64,000 nt of DNA from Bryobacterales bacterium (GTDB lineage Bacteria > Acidobacteriota > Terriglobia > Bryobacterales > Bryobacteraceae), in assembly GCA_019261985.1 (NCBI GenBank), contig JAFAQY010000102.1, positions 1 to 64,000 on the forward strand. Reading direction: 5' to 3'. Positions 8,708 to 16,482 of this stretch are shown piece by piece. Position 1 is the first letter of the stretch, and every line of letters starts with the position of its first letter. The notes beneath the pieces are model-generated. The model was not told the DNA's origin. It saw only the letters and a list, made by a program, of their open reading frames with translations, and ran no database searches. The position numbers were made by a program, and so were the translations under genes.

Positions 8708-9061
8708 ATGAGTAAACGGGACACATACCGCAACCGGATCGAGCTGCTGCAAGGCACCCTCGATATGCTGATTCTGCAAACACTACGATGGGGTCCGCGA
8801 CACGGCTATGGGATCGCGCAAGCCATACGCTCCGGGACAGAAGATGTTCTTCAAGTGGAGACGGGTTCGCTCTATCCGGCGCTCCATCGCCTCGAAAGGC
8901 AGCGCTGGGTGAAGGCTGATTGGAGGCAAACGGAAAACAACCAGCGCGCCAAGTTCTACAGACTGACGGCGACTGGGAAGAAGCAGCTCGCTGAAGAACA
9001 GGGGCGTTGGGCGCGGATGAGCGCCGCCATCGCCGGGCTGATGGCGCGAGGTGAAGCATGA
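8708..9061 (+). CDS. PadR family transcriptional regulator
   Basis: A 117-residue winged-helix protein with the PadR N-terminal signature: LLQGTLDMLILQTLRWGPRHGYGIAQAIR, then VETGSLYPALHRLERQRWV and a beta wing (RAKFYRLTATGKKQL). It belongs to the short PadR class that is commonly linked to acidobacterial permeases. Its stop overlaps the permease start by 4 bp (ATGA), so the two are co-translated. It probably represses this operon through the palindrome just upstream. The inducing signal is unknown. Confidence 0.92.
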   Translation: MSKRDTYRNRIELLQGTLDMLILQTLRWGPRHGYGIAQAIRSGTEDVLQVETGSLYPALHRLERQRWVKADWRQTENNQRAKFYRLTATGKKQLAEEQGRWARMSAAIAGLMARGEA

Positions 9062-11712
9062 ATTTGTGGACCCGTCTTTTTCGGCGTAACCAGCTCGAAA
9101 ACGAGCTCGACGAAGAACTGCGGGTTCATCTCAACATGGCCACGCAAGAACGGCTGGAACGGGGTGAGACGCCCGCAAAAGCCGCCGCGGCAGCGCGCCG
9201 CGAGTTCGGCAACGAGGCGCTGATTCGCGAAACCACGCGTCAGATGTGGGGCTGGAGCGGGCTGGAGCTCGTATTGCGTGACCTGAAATTCGCGCTGCGC
9301 CAACTGCGACGGAATCCGGGGTTTACTGCCATGGCTATTCTGTCTCTCGGTTTGGGTGTTGGGGCGAATACCGCGATTTTCAGCCTGGTGAAGGCGATGC
9401 TGATCGCGCCCTTGCCCTATCCCGAAGGCGACCGGCTGGTCATGGTCTGGGAGGATGTGCCCCGTTGGGACATCCCGCGCAACACGCCGGCGCCCGCGAA
9501 CTTCCTCGATTGGCGCGCGCAAAACCACGTGTTCGAGAGCATGGCGGCGTTCATGGGCGGGATCTTCGGCGATGTCGCGCTCAGCGGCGCGGGGGAGGCC
9601 GAGCAGATCCACGGCGCCCAGGTCTCGTCCAATTTTTTCCGTGTTCTACGCGTCCGCCCCGTTCTCGGAAACGACTTCCAAGAGAACGACGATCAATCCG
9701 GCGCCACGGTCGCGATTATTAGCGACTCGCTTTGGCGGCGTCACTTCGGCGCTGCACACGATGTAGTTGGCCGGGGGATTACGCTCAATGGAATTGGGTT
9801 CACGATCGCCGGTGTCATGCCTCCTGCTTTCGCATACCCCACCAGCGGAATCGAAGTGTGGACGCCGGTGGCAATGAACACTGCTCGCATGCGCGCTCGC
9901 GGCGACCATTTTCTTCAGGTGGTGGCCCGGCTAAATAAGGATGCGACGCTTGAGCGTGCCTCGGTGGAGATGAAAGGCATCGCCAAACGGCTCGAGCTCG
10001 ACTACCCGGAAACCAACACGGGGATTGGCGCAACGGTCGTGCCCTTGCGCGAGCAGTTGAACGGGGATCTCCGCCAAATTTTGCTCCTACTCGCAGCCGC
10101 CGTGGGGCTGGTTATGCTGCTGGTTTGCGCCAATATCGCGAACCTTCTGCTGGCGCGTGCGCTGGCGCGGGAAAGAGAAATGGCTATGCGCGCGGCTCTG
10201 GGAGCTTCGCGCGGGGCGGTACTTTGCCAGCTTCTTACGGAAAGCTCCGTGCTGGCGATCGCGGGTGGGATCGTCGGATTGGCGATCGGATACTTGGCAC
10301 TTGCCGGTCTCTTGAGGATTGTTCCCGCCGATTTGGTGATCGGCAAATTTGACCCGACGCCGCACCGTCTTGCCGGTTCGGTGGATTTTGGCGTGGCCGC
10401 TTTTGCGTTCGGAATCTCAATCGTGACGGGTGTGCTCTTCGGACTCGCTCCGGCGCTCGGCAGCCGCCGTACCGATCTCAATGAGATTCTGAAGGCTGGT
10501 TCGCGCAGCCTGAGCGCGGGAGGCCCAGCGCGTTTGCGCTCTGTGCTGGTGGTGGCGGAGACCGCCCTGGCTTTCGCACTGCTGGTTGCCGCCGGACTCA
10601 CTCTGCGCAGTTTCACGGCGCTGGCGAGCGTGAAACCGGGCTTCGATTCTTCTCGCGTACTTGCGATGAGCCTGAATCTGCCGCCTTCGCGCTATCCGAC
10701 ATCGGAGAAACGTGCGCCGGCGATTCGAGAGATTCTGCGCCGAGTGAGAGACGTACCCGGAGTGGAATCGGCAGGGATAATCAACTTGCTCCCTCTGACG
10801 TTCCGCGGCGGCAGCAGTGGTTTCTACGTCGAAGGCACACCGCCTCCGGCGCAAGGCCAGGCGCCCGCGGCGAACAATCGCATCGTCAGCCCCGACTATT
10901 TCAAGACGCTTCGAATTCCCTTGAACGCGGGACGTTATCTGAACGATCACGATGTGGCAGGCGCGCCTCTGGTGGCCGTGGTCAACGAGGTTATGGCGCA
11001 ACGCTATTTCCCCGGAGCCGACGCGCTCGGCAAGCGGTTCAAACTCGGGCCCCCGGATGGGAGCGCGCCCTGGTACACGGTCGTGGGCATCGTCGGTGAC
11101 GTGCATCAATATGCACTCGATATCGAACCAAATCCCGAAATGTATTTCCACTACGAGCAAGGCCGGTTCAGTCCGCCGCGCGACCTGGTGATCCGCACGG
11201 CGCGTGACCCGCTGGGGGTAGCGAAATCGGTACAACTTGCGGTTCGCGCGGTGGACGCCGACGCGCCGACGTATGGCGTCCGCCTGATGGACGATGTGGT
11301 TAGCGCCACCGTTGTACTTCCGCGCCTGGAAGCGTTGATGCTCGGCGGCTTCGGCGGGCTTGCGGTGACTCTGGCTTCGATCGGAATCTACGGCGTCATC
11401 TCCTACGCCGTATCGCGGCGATCGACGGAGATCGGAATCCGCATAGCGCTGGGCGCGCGTCCGGGAGAGATCTTGTGGAAAATCATCAAAGGAGCGTTGG
11501 GCCTCGCCGCCGCGGGGCTCGCAATCGGAATTCCGACGGTGCTGCTGACTACAGGACTGCTGTCACCCGTGCTTTATAACGTGAAAGCCAATGACGTCAC
11601 CACCTTGCTTTCGGCGGCGGGACTGCTGATTGCCGTCTCGATCCTGGCAGCTGCAGTTCCCGCCTGGCGGGCATCGCGGGTCGATCCCGTGGTTGCACTA
11701 AGGAACGATTAA
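9058..11712 (+). CDS. ADOP family ABC permease (FtsX/MacB type) with prefix domain
   Basis: An 884-residue acidobacterial duplicated orphan permease. The first 75 residues form the charged permease prefix domain (RNQLENELDEELRVHLNMATQERLERGETP). Then come a MacB-like periplasmic core after the first helix (NPGFTAMAILSLGLGVGANTAIFSLV), three central helices with the FtsX signature (LLLARALAREREMAMRAALGASR), a second periplasmic domain and a final FtsX unit (SRRSTEIGIRIALGARPGEI). No ATP-binding subunit is encoded nearby, hence the orphan label. It is translated with PadR through an ATGA overlap. Family members are thought to act in export or envelope mechanotransmission; the substrate is unknown. 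Confidence 0.9.
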   Translation: MNLWTRLFRRNQLENELDEELRVHLNMATQERLERGETPAKAAAAARREFGNEALIRETTRQMWGWSGLELVLRDLKFALRQLRRNPGFTAMAILSLGLGVGANTAIFSLVKAMLIAPLPYPEGDRLVMVWEDVPRWDIPRNTPAPANFLDWRAQNHVFESMAAFMGGIFGDVALSGAGEAEQIHGAQVSSNFFRVLRVRPVLGNDFQENDDQSGATVAIISDSLWRRHFGAAHDVVGRGITLNGIGFTIAGVMPPAFAYPTSGIEVWTPVAMNTARMRARGDHFLQVVARLNKDATLERASVEMKGIAKRLELDYPETNTGIGATVVPLREQLNGDLRQILLLLAAAVGLVMLLVCANIANLLLARALAREREMAMRAALGASRGAVLCQLLTESSVLAIAGGIVGLAIGYLALAGLLRIVPADLVIGKFDPTPHRLAGSVDFGVAAFAFGISIVTGVLFGLAPALGSRRTDLNEILKAGSRSLSAGGPARLRSVLVVAETALAFALLVAAGLTLRSFTALASVKPGFDSSRVLAMSLNLPPSRYPTSEKRAPAIREILRRVRDVPGVESAGIINLLPLTFRGGSSGFYVEGTPPPAQGQAPAANNRIVSPDYFKTLRIPLNAGRYLNDHDVAGAPLVAVVNEVMAQRYFPGADALGKRFKLGPPDGSAPWYTVVGIVGDVHQYALDIEPNPEMYFHYEQGRFSPPRDLVIRTARDPLGVAKSVQLAVRAVDADAPTYGVRLMDDVVSATVVLPRLEALMLGGFGGLAVTLASIGIYGVISYAVSRRSTEIGIRIALGARPGEILWKIIKGALGLAAAGLAIGIPTVLLTTGLLSPVLYNVKANDVTTLLSAAGLLIAVSILAAAVPAWRASRVDPVVALRND

Positions 11713-12174
11713 CTTTCGACAATCGTTCTCGACAAGGCTATTGCAACCGAATAAAACGCCAAGGGCCAAAGTTCAGCAAGACGCTCACTAGCGGCACACG
11801 GTTTAGCGATACACCTGGTAGTAACCGGCTTCGGGGTAAAGTTGACGGTAAAACGCGCGTTGCTGACATATGCCGCGCGATTGTGCTCACGCCCGAAAGG
11901 ATATCAAAGGGAACCGCGGCGTCAGCCCGCCCCGCTGCCATTCCGAAGGGAGTCGATCCGCACACGGCCTCACCCTGCTCCCGGATCTTCACAACCGTAT
12001 CGACATAACAGGTTCCGACGCCAGGCTTAGTTAGTTGGTTAGAACAGGCCAGCCCTAAACCTCGCACCCGAAAAAACGAAAAATATGGCGTGCTGCCGCT
12101 GCATCCGTGAGATTGTGGCATACCCTGGCCGACTATATAAATTAGGCTCCTCAATCGATTAGGCTCGCCCGCCG
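11713..12174. other. Long intergenic gap; possible gene remnant on the minus strand
   Basis: No convincing gene in 460 bases. A minus-strand frame opens over 11738-12154, but the product resembles nothing I know. In another minus frame a protein-like tail, QQRAFYRQLYPEAGYYQVYR followed by a stop, appears near 11805-11862 after an in-frame stop, so an eroded gene is possible. The last 50 bases contain AT-rich DNA (GACTATATAAATTAGG, near 12130-12146) that could hold the promoter of the glycosyltransferase. Confidence 0.4.
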
Positions 12175-13953
12175 ATGGCTTATTTCCCTACCTGGCTGAA
12201 TCCGGTAGACCGCGTGGTGCTGTGGCTACTTGCGCCGCTTTCCATCGCCATTCTATTGAGCAGCATGGACGATTTGGTTGTCGATCTGCTTTGGGCGTAT
12301 GGCTGGTTTAAAGACAAGCTGCGGCCCGCGGCGCGGCTGTTCCCGCCCGGCCAGCGCCAGCTCGATTCCGCCCCGCGGCGCCGGATCGCCATTCTTATCC
12401 CGCTATGGAAAGAGCATAAGGTGATCCGCAACATGCTGGAGCACAACCTTGCCGCGATCCGGTACCAGGATTACGACATTATTGCCGGGGTATACCCCAA
12501 CGATCACGAAACGCAGCAAGCCGTCCGAGCAGTTTCGAAGCGCTTTTCGAATGTTCATCTCGCGGTTTGTCCTCATGACGGTCCGACATCGAAGGCCGAC
12601 TGCCTGAACTGGGCGTTCCAACACATGCTGCTGGTTGAAGAAAGCGGTGGGGGCCGATTCGAAGTCATAATCACCCACGACGCCGAAGACCTGATTCATC
12701 CCGAAGAACTGCGTTGGATCAATTACTACTCTGGCCGCTTCGATTTCATCCAGACTCCGGTGCTGGCTCTCAAAACGCCTTTTTTCGCGCTCATGCACGG
12801 AATTTACTGCGATGAGTTTGCGGAAAACCATACGCGCGACATGCCCGTGCGGGCGCGATTCGGCGCATTTCTGCCGAGTGCCGGCGTCGGAACCGGATTC
12901 CGCCGCGATGCCCTCGAAAAACTGGCGGTCGCTTCGGCAAACCGCCTGTTCGATCCTGTGTCGCTGACGGAAGATTATTCCGTCGGTTTGCGCATGTTCC
13001 GGCTCGGATGCACGCAGGCGTTTATTCCGTTGTCGCGCGACCGAGTCGCCACGCGCGAGTATTTCCCCGACCGCTGGCGCGCCGCGCTACGCCAGCGGAC
13101 ACGGTGGGTCACCGGTATCGCCCTTCAGGGATGGCAGCAATTCGGATGGAGAGGAAAACCCGCGGAAGTTTACTGGCTGTGGCGCGACCGCAAAGGGCTG
13201 ATAGGGAACCCGCTGAGCCTGACCGCGAACTTCGTGTTCCTATACGGCCTGGGCACGCAGATGTGGACGCGCATGACACCTTCGTTCGCGCGCGTTGCCG
13301 CGGTAACGCTCGGCTTGCAACTACTGCGAATCGCCATTCGCATGGCGTGCACCGGGCGAATCTACGGATGGTGGTTCGCGCTGGGGGTTCCGATCCGCGT
13401 GGTTTATTCGAATGTCCTCAACTCTGCCGCCACGCTGCGCGCGATTGCGACGTATGCGCAGGCGCGCGCGCGGCGCGAGCCTCTGAAGTGGCTTAAAACC
13501 GATCACGCTTATCCCACCCGCGCGGCGCTTCTGGAGCACAAACGGCGGCTGGGCGAGATCCTGGTCGCGTCCGGCTTTCTTGAAGCCGGAGAGCTCGCCG
13601 CGGCGCTGGAAACGCTTCCCGAAGAGGTTCGCCTGGGAGAGCATCTGGTCAACGAAGGGTTTGTTACCGAAGACGACATTTACGAGGGGCTGAGCTTTCA
13701 GCAAGGTCTTCCTCGCGCGCGAATCGAAATTGATGCAATCGACCTCGGCATCGCCCGCGCGCTGCCTGAACATGCGGCTCGCGAATGGAAAGTGCTGCCG
13801 TTTCAGGTCGCCGAAGGCAGCCTGTTTCTCGCCGGTCCCGAAATCCCGGACACGGAGGTGAACGAAGCCCTCAAGAGTTTCACGGCGCTCGAGCTGCGCT
13901 TTCATTTAGTGACCCCTAGCGAATTCAGCGAGCTTGCTGACGCGTTACTCTAG
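12175..13953 (+). CDS. Membrane glycosyltransferase family 2 with C-terminal MshEN domain (NfrB-like)
   Basis: A 592-residue protein. An N-terminal membrane helix precedes a GT2 catalytic domain (about residues 60-330) with IPLWKEHKVIRNML, the metal site THDAEDLIHPEE, the acceptor base in LTEDYSVGLRMFRLG and the processive-type motif RQRTRWVTG. Two or three membrane helices follow. The last ~140 residues (RRLGEILVASGFLEAGELAAALE to the end) are a GspE N-terminal/MshEN-like domain, which in several proteins binds cyclic di-GMP. The same architecture is annotated as phage N4 adsorption protein B (NfrB), which makes an exopolysaccharide under c-di-GMP control in E. coli. The partner NfrA is not seen in this window. 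Confidence 0.85.
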   Translation: MAYFPTWLNPVDRVVLWLLAPLSIAILLSSMDDLVVDLLWAYGWFKDKLRPAARLFPPGQRQLDSAPRRRIAILIPLWKEHKVIRNMLEHNLAAIRYQDYDIIAGVYPNDHETQQAVRAVSKRFSNVHLAVCPHDGPTSKADCLNWAFQHMLLVEESGGGRFEVIITHDAEDLIHPEELRWINYYSGRFDFIQTPVLALKTPFFALMHGIYCDEFAENHTRDMPVRARFGAFLPSAGVGTGFRRDALEKLAVASANRLFDPVSLTEDYSVGLRMFRLGCTQAFIPLSRDRVATREYFPDRWRAALRQRTRWVTGIALQGWQQFGWRGKPAEVYWLWRDRKGLIGNPLSLTANFVFLYGLGTQMWTRMTPSFARVAAVTLGLQLLRIAIRMACTGRIYGWWFALGVPIRVVYSNVLNSAATLRAIATYAQARARREPLKWLKTDHAYPTRAALLEHKRRLGEILVASGFLEAGELAAALETLPEEVRLGEHLVNEGFVTEDDIYEGLSFQQGLPRARIEIDAIDLGIARALPEHAAREWKVLPFQVAEGSLFLAGPEIPDTEVNEALKSFTALELRFHLVTPSEFSELADALL

Positions 13954-13958
13954 TGCTG

Positions 13959-14069
13959 GGTGGGGCGGGATGCTATCCTGCGCGCGATTGCCAATCGCGC
14001 TCGGCGGCGCTGGCGAAAAGGTCGGCAGGCGGGTTAGCAACCCGCCGCAGGTTGGCAACCTGCCCTACA
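13959..14069. repeat. GC hairpin intergenic repeat, copy 2
   Basis: A 111-bp element with four consecutive hairpins: GGGATGCTATCCTGC, GCGCGATTGCCAATCGCGC, GGCGGGTTAGCAACCCGCC and GCAGGTTGGCAACCTGC. It is bounded by GGTGGGGC on the left and GCCCTAC on the right, the same terminal words as the other copies. It fills the gap between the glycosyltransferase and cytidine deaminase genes and ends 8 bp before the deaminase ATG. Confidence 0.75.
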
Positions 14070-14077
14070 AGCTATCA

Positions 14078-14464
14078 ATGCACGATCGGCTATTAGCGGC
14101 GGCGCTCGCCGCGCGAGAACATGCGCATGCGCCCTTCTCGAATTTCCGCGTCGGAGCCGCGCTAGAAGACGAATCCGGCCGGATTTACACCGGCTGCAAC
14201 GTCGAAAACGCGACCTATGGGTTGACCGTTTGCGCCGAACGCGTAGCCGTGCTGAAAGCAATCTCCGAAGGCGCGCGCAAGTTTCCCCGCATCGCCATCG
14301 CGGCCGATACGGAAACTCTCACACCCCCGTGCGGCGCATGCCGGCAGATTCTGTGGGAGTTCTGCGGCGATATCGAACTGGTATTGGGAAATCCGGGCGG
14401 CAAGACGGAAACGCTGCGCCTGAAAGATGTGTTTCCGAGGGCTTTTGATGCATCGTTCCTTTAA
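14078..14464 (+). CDS. cdd: Cytidine deaminase
   Basis: A 128-residue enzyme of the small homotetrameric class, which converts cytidine and deoxycytidine to uridine forms in pyrimidine salvage. Zinc and catalytic residues are visible: C52-A-E54 in TVCAERVA, and C85-x-x-C88 in PPCGACRQ, with the substrate motifs FSNFRVGAAL and TGCNVENATYG. The frame is open further upstream, but that part runs through repeat DNA, so the ATG at 14078 (MHDRLLAAA) is the start. No clear ribosome binding site is seen because the repeat ends 8 bp upstream. The 3' end overlaps the next gene by 17 bp. Confidence 0.92.
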   Translation: MHDRLLAAALAAREHAHAPFSNFRVGAALEDESGRIYTGCNVENATYGLTVCAERVAVLKAISEGARKFPRIAIAADTETLTPPCGACRQILWEFCGDIELVLGNPGGKTETLRLKDVFPRAFDASFL

Positions 14465-15839
14465 GGCATCCGCCGCGCTGCTGTTCATCTTTTTGATTTC
14501 GTGCGGTTCAGCCCGCACTCGTGTGGATACGATCTGGTCCGCGCGCTGGGTGGTCACAATGGACCCCGCGCGCCGCGTGATCGAAAACGGCGCGGTTGCC
14601 GTTAACGGGGATCATATCGTCGATGCAGGCACTCGTCAGGAAATCGATGCAAAATATACGGCAGGCGATCTCCTAGACCGGCCCAGCGCGATTCTCACGC
14701 CGGGTCTCATCAATACGCATACGCATGCGGCGATGTCGCTATTCCGTGGGGTCGCCGACGATTTGAAGTTGCAGGAGTGGCTCGAAAAATATATCTTTCC
14801 GGCGGAAGCCAAGAACGTCGATCGCGAGTTCGTGCGCTGGGGAACTCGATTGGCGCTGCTTGAAATGGCCCTTTCGGGGACCACCACCTACACGGATATG
14901 TATTATTTCGAGAACACCGTTGCGGAGGAAACGAAGGCTGCGGGAATGCGCGGGGTGCTGGGCCAGACGATCATCGGCTTTCCCGCTCCCGACTACAAGA
15001 CGCCGCAAGCAGCGCTCGCCGGCGCGGAGTCGTTTCTTGAAGCGTACGGCGGCGATGCGCTGATTGTACCCGCGGTCGCGCCGCACGCGATCTTTACCAA
15101 CTCCGACGACACCCTCCAAGCGGCTCGACAATTGGCCGACAAATATCAGAAGCCTCTGATTATTCACCTTTCGGAGACAAAAGCGGAAAATGATGATTCC
15201 CTCAAGCAGCGCAAGAAAACACCCACGGCGGCGTTAGATGCACTCGGTCTCCTGAACGGCTGGACGGTTGCCGCGCACGGCGTATGGCTGGACGATACCG
15301 ACCTGGCCATCCTAAAAGCTCGCGGCACGGGTTTGGCGCACAATCCATCCAGCAATATGAAGCTCGCCAGCGGCATCGCGCCGGTGGTCAAAATTCTCAA
15401 TCTCGCGATCCCGATGGGGCTTGGAACGGACGGCGTCGCCGGGTCGAACAACGACGTAGACATGATGGAGGAGATGGACCTCGCCGCAAAATTGCAGAAA
15501 GTCGCAACCGGCGATCCGCGGGCGCTACCGGCCGAGCAAGCCTTCGCAATGGCCACAATAACCGGGGCCCGCGCCCTGCGCATGGATAAACTCATTGGAT
15601 CGCTCGAAAAAGGAAAGCGCGCGGACATGATCATGATCGGCCTGGATTCGCCGCATGCCGCCCCGATGTACAACGTCTATTCGCAATTGGTTTACGCGCT
15701 GAAGGCATCGGACGTGGAAGACGTTATGGTGAATGGACGCACGATTGTCCGCGAGCGCAAAATGCTGACACTAGATGTGCCGGCCGTGCTGGCGAAAGCA
15801 TCAGAGTACCAGCGGCAGATTGCAAATAGCGTGAAGTAG
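14448..15839 (+). CDS. Amidohydrolase, MTA/SAH deaminase-like, with lipoprotein-type N-terminus
   Basis: An approximately 463-residue metal-dependent hydrolase of the TrzN/MtaD group, which deaminates 5'-methylthioadenosine and S-adenosylhomocysteine. Metal ligands are seen in NTHTHAAMS, IIHLSETKAE, AAHGVWL and GTDGVAGSNND, with the C-terminal closing strand KRADMIMIG. The start at 14448 (MHRSFKASAALLFIFLISCGSA) gives a hydrophobic signal ending in the lipobox LISC, so the enzyme may be a periplasmic lipoprotein, which is unusual for this family. An ATG at 14427 would add seven residues. It overlaps the cytidine deaminase gene, suggesting a nucleoside-salvage operon. Confidence 0.85.
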   Translation: MHRSFKASAALLFIFLISCGSARTRVDTIWSARWVVTMDPARRVIENGAVAVNGDHIVDAGTRQEIDAKYTAGDLLDRPSAILTPGLINTHTHAAMSLFRGVADDLKLQEWLEKYIFPAEAKNVDREFVRWGTRLALLEMALSGTTTYTDMYYFENTVAEETKAAGMRGVLGQTIIGFPAPDYKTPQAALAGAESFLEAYGGDALIVPAVAPHAIFTNSDDTLQAARQLADKYQKPLIIHLSETKAENDDSLKQRKKTPTAALDALGLLNGWTVAAHGVWLDDTDLAILKARGTGLAHNPSSNMKLASGIAPVVKILNLAIPMGLGTDGVAGSNNDVDMMEEMDLAAKLQKVATGDPRALPAEQAFAMATITGARALRMDKLIGSLEKGKRADMIMIGLDSPHAAPMYNVYSQLVYALKASDVEDVMVNGRTIVRERKMLTLDVPAVLAKASEYQRQIANSVK

Positions 15840-15872
15840 GCCCAGTTGCAAAAAGTTGGCACAAAGGCAATT

Positions 15873-15910
15873 GTGGGCAGGCTTCAGCCTGCGGCGAGCT
15901 TCAGCCCGCC
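15873..15910. repeat. GC hairpin intergenic repeat, copy 3
   Basis: Starts with GTGGGCAGGCTTCAGCCTGC and continues into GGCGAGCTTCAGCCCGCC: two adjacent imperfect hairpins with the recurring core GGCTTCAGCC. It lies in the 114-bp gap between the convergent deaminase and DUF4337 genes. Confidence 0.75.
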
Positions 15911-15953
15911 TCTGAGCGGTTACGCGAAGTTCTGCAATGAACGGGCTCCGAAA

Positions 15954-16481
15954 TCAGCGAATAAATAGCATCGTCGCGGACATGGCCAGTCCAGTAGCCG
16001 CGCTCAATAGCGCTAGATACCAGATCTTCGCCATCTTCGCCAAAATCGCCAAAGACGCGAGCACGATCCCGATCTCTAAAAAGACCTCGCCGAATTCCAG
16101 CCGGAACGCGCGCTTCCCGTCTAAATTTCTTTCGGCCTCGATCTCTCGCGCTTTGTCCTGGATTTCGTTACGCTCTTTGTCATATCGATCTGAGTTCTGG
16201 CCATAGTGCTGAACGCGGTTGCCGAGAGACTCCTTTTCCGCCGCCTTAAGCACGTCCTGCGCGATCTCGGACTCGTACCGGCGGATGTCCTTCGCCTGAT
16301 AATAAGCCCATTGGTCGGAGGCCTGTTGCTGCGCGAGCAGTTCCTCTGTGGTGTAGTAATGCACTCCGACGGAAACAATCGCCAGAAAAGCGGCGATGAT
16401 CGCCATGCTGACCGCGACCTTCTTATCGAAGGGCTCTTTCGCGTGTTCTACGCCTTCTTGTAATTCTTCGCTGGCGGACAT
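15954..16481 (-). CDS. DUF4337 family membrane protein
   Basis: A 175-residue protein with an N-terminal helix (KVAVSMAIIAAFLAIVSVGVHYYT), a long charged, likely coiled-coil middle (QQQASDQWAYYQAKDIRRYESEIAQDVLKAAEKE), and two C-terminal helices (IGIVLASLAILAKMAKIWYLALLSAATGLAMSATML). This is the DUF4337 layout; the function of the family is unknown. It follows the second ADOP permease with a single base between stop and start codon, so both are probably on one transcript. Confidence 0.8.
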   Translation of the reverse strand: MSASEELQEGVEHAKEPFDKKVAVSMAIIAAFLAIVSVGVHYYTTEELLAQQQASDQWAYYQAKDIRRYESEIAQDVLKAAEKESLGNRVQHYGQNSDRYDKERNEIQDKAREIEAERNLDGKRAFRLEFGEVFLEIGIVLASLAILAKMAKIWYLALLSAATGLAMSATMLFIR

Positions 16482-16482
16482 A

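Noticed and set aside
11738-12154. 138-codon minus-strand frame between the ADOP permease and the glycosyltransferase
   Set aside because: No motif, no ribosome binding site, unusual composition. Kept only as a possible remnant in the gap entry.
13934-14077. N-terminal extension of cytidine deaminase
   Set aside because: The frame is open, but these bases form the four-hairpin repeat copy; the family N-terminus begins at 14078.
15857-15876. Sigma-54 promoter (TTGGCAC...TTGTG) after the amidohydrolase gene
   Set aside because: The -12 GC is not at the required spacing from the -24 GG, and there is no plus-strand gene downstream.
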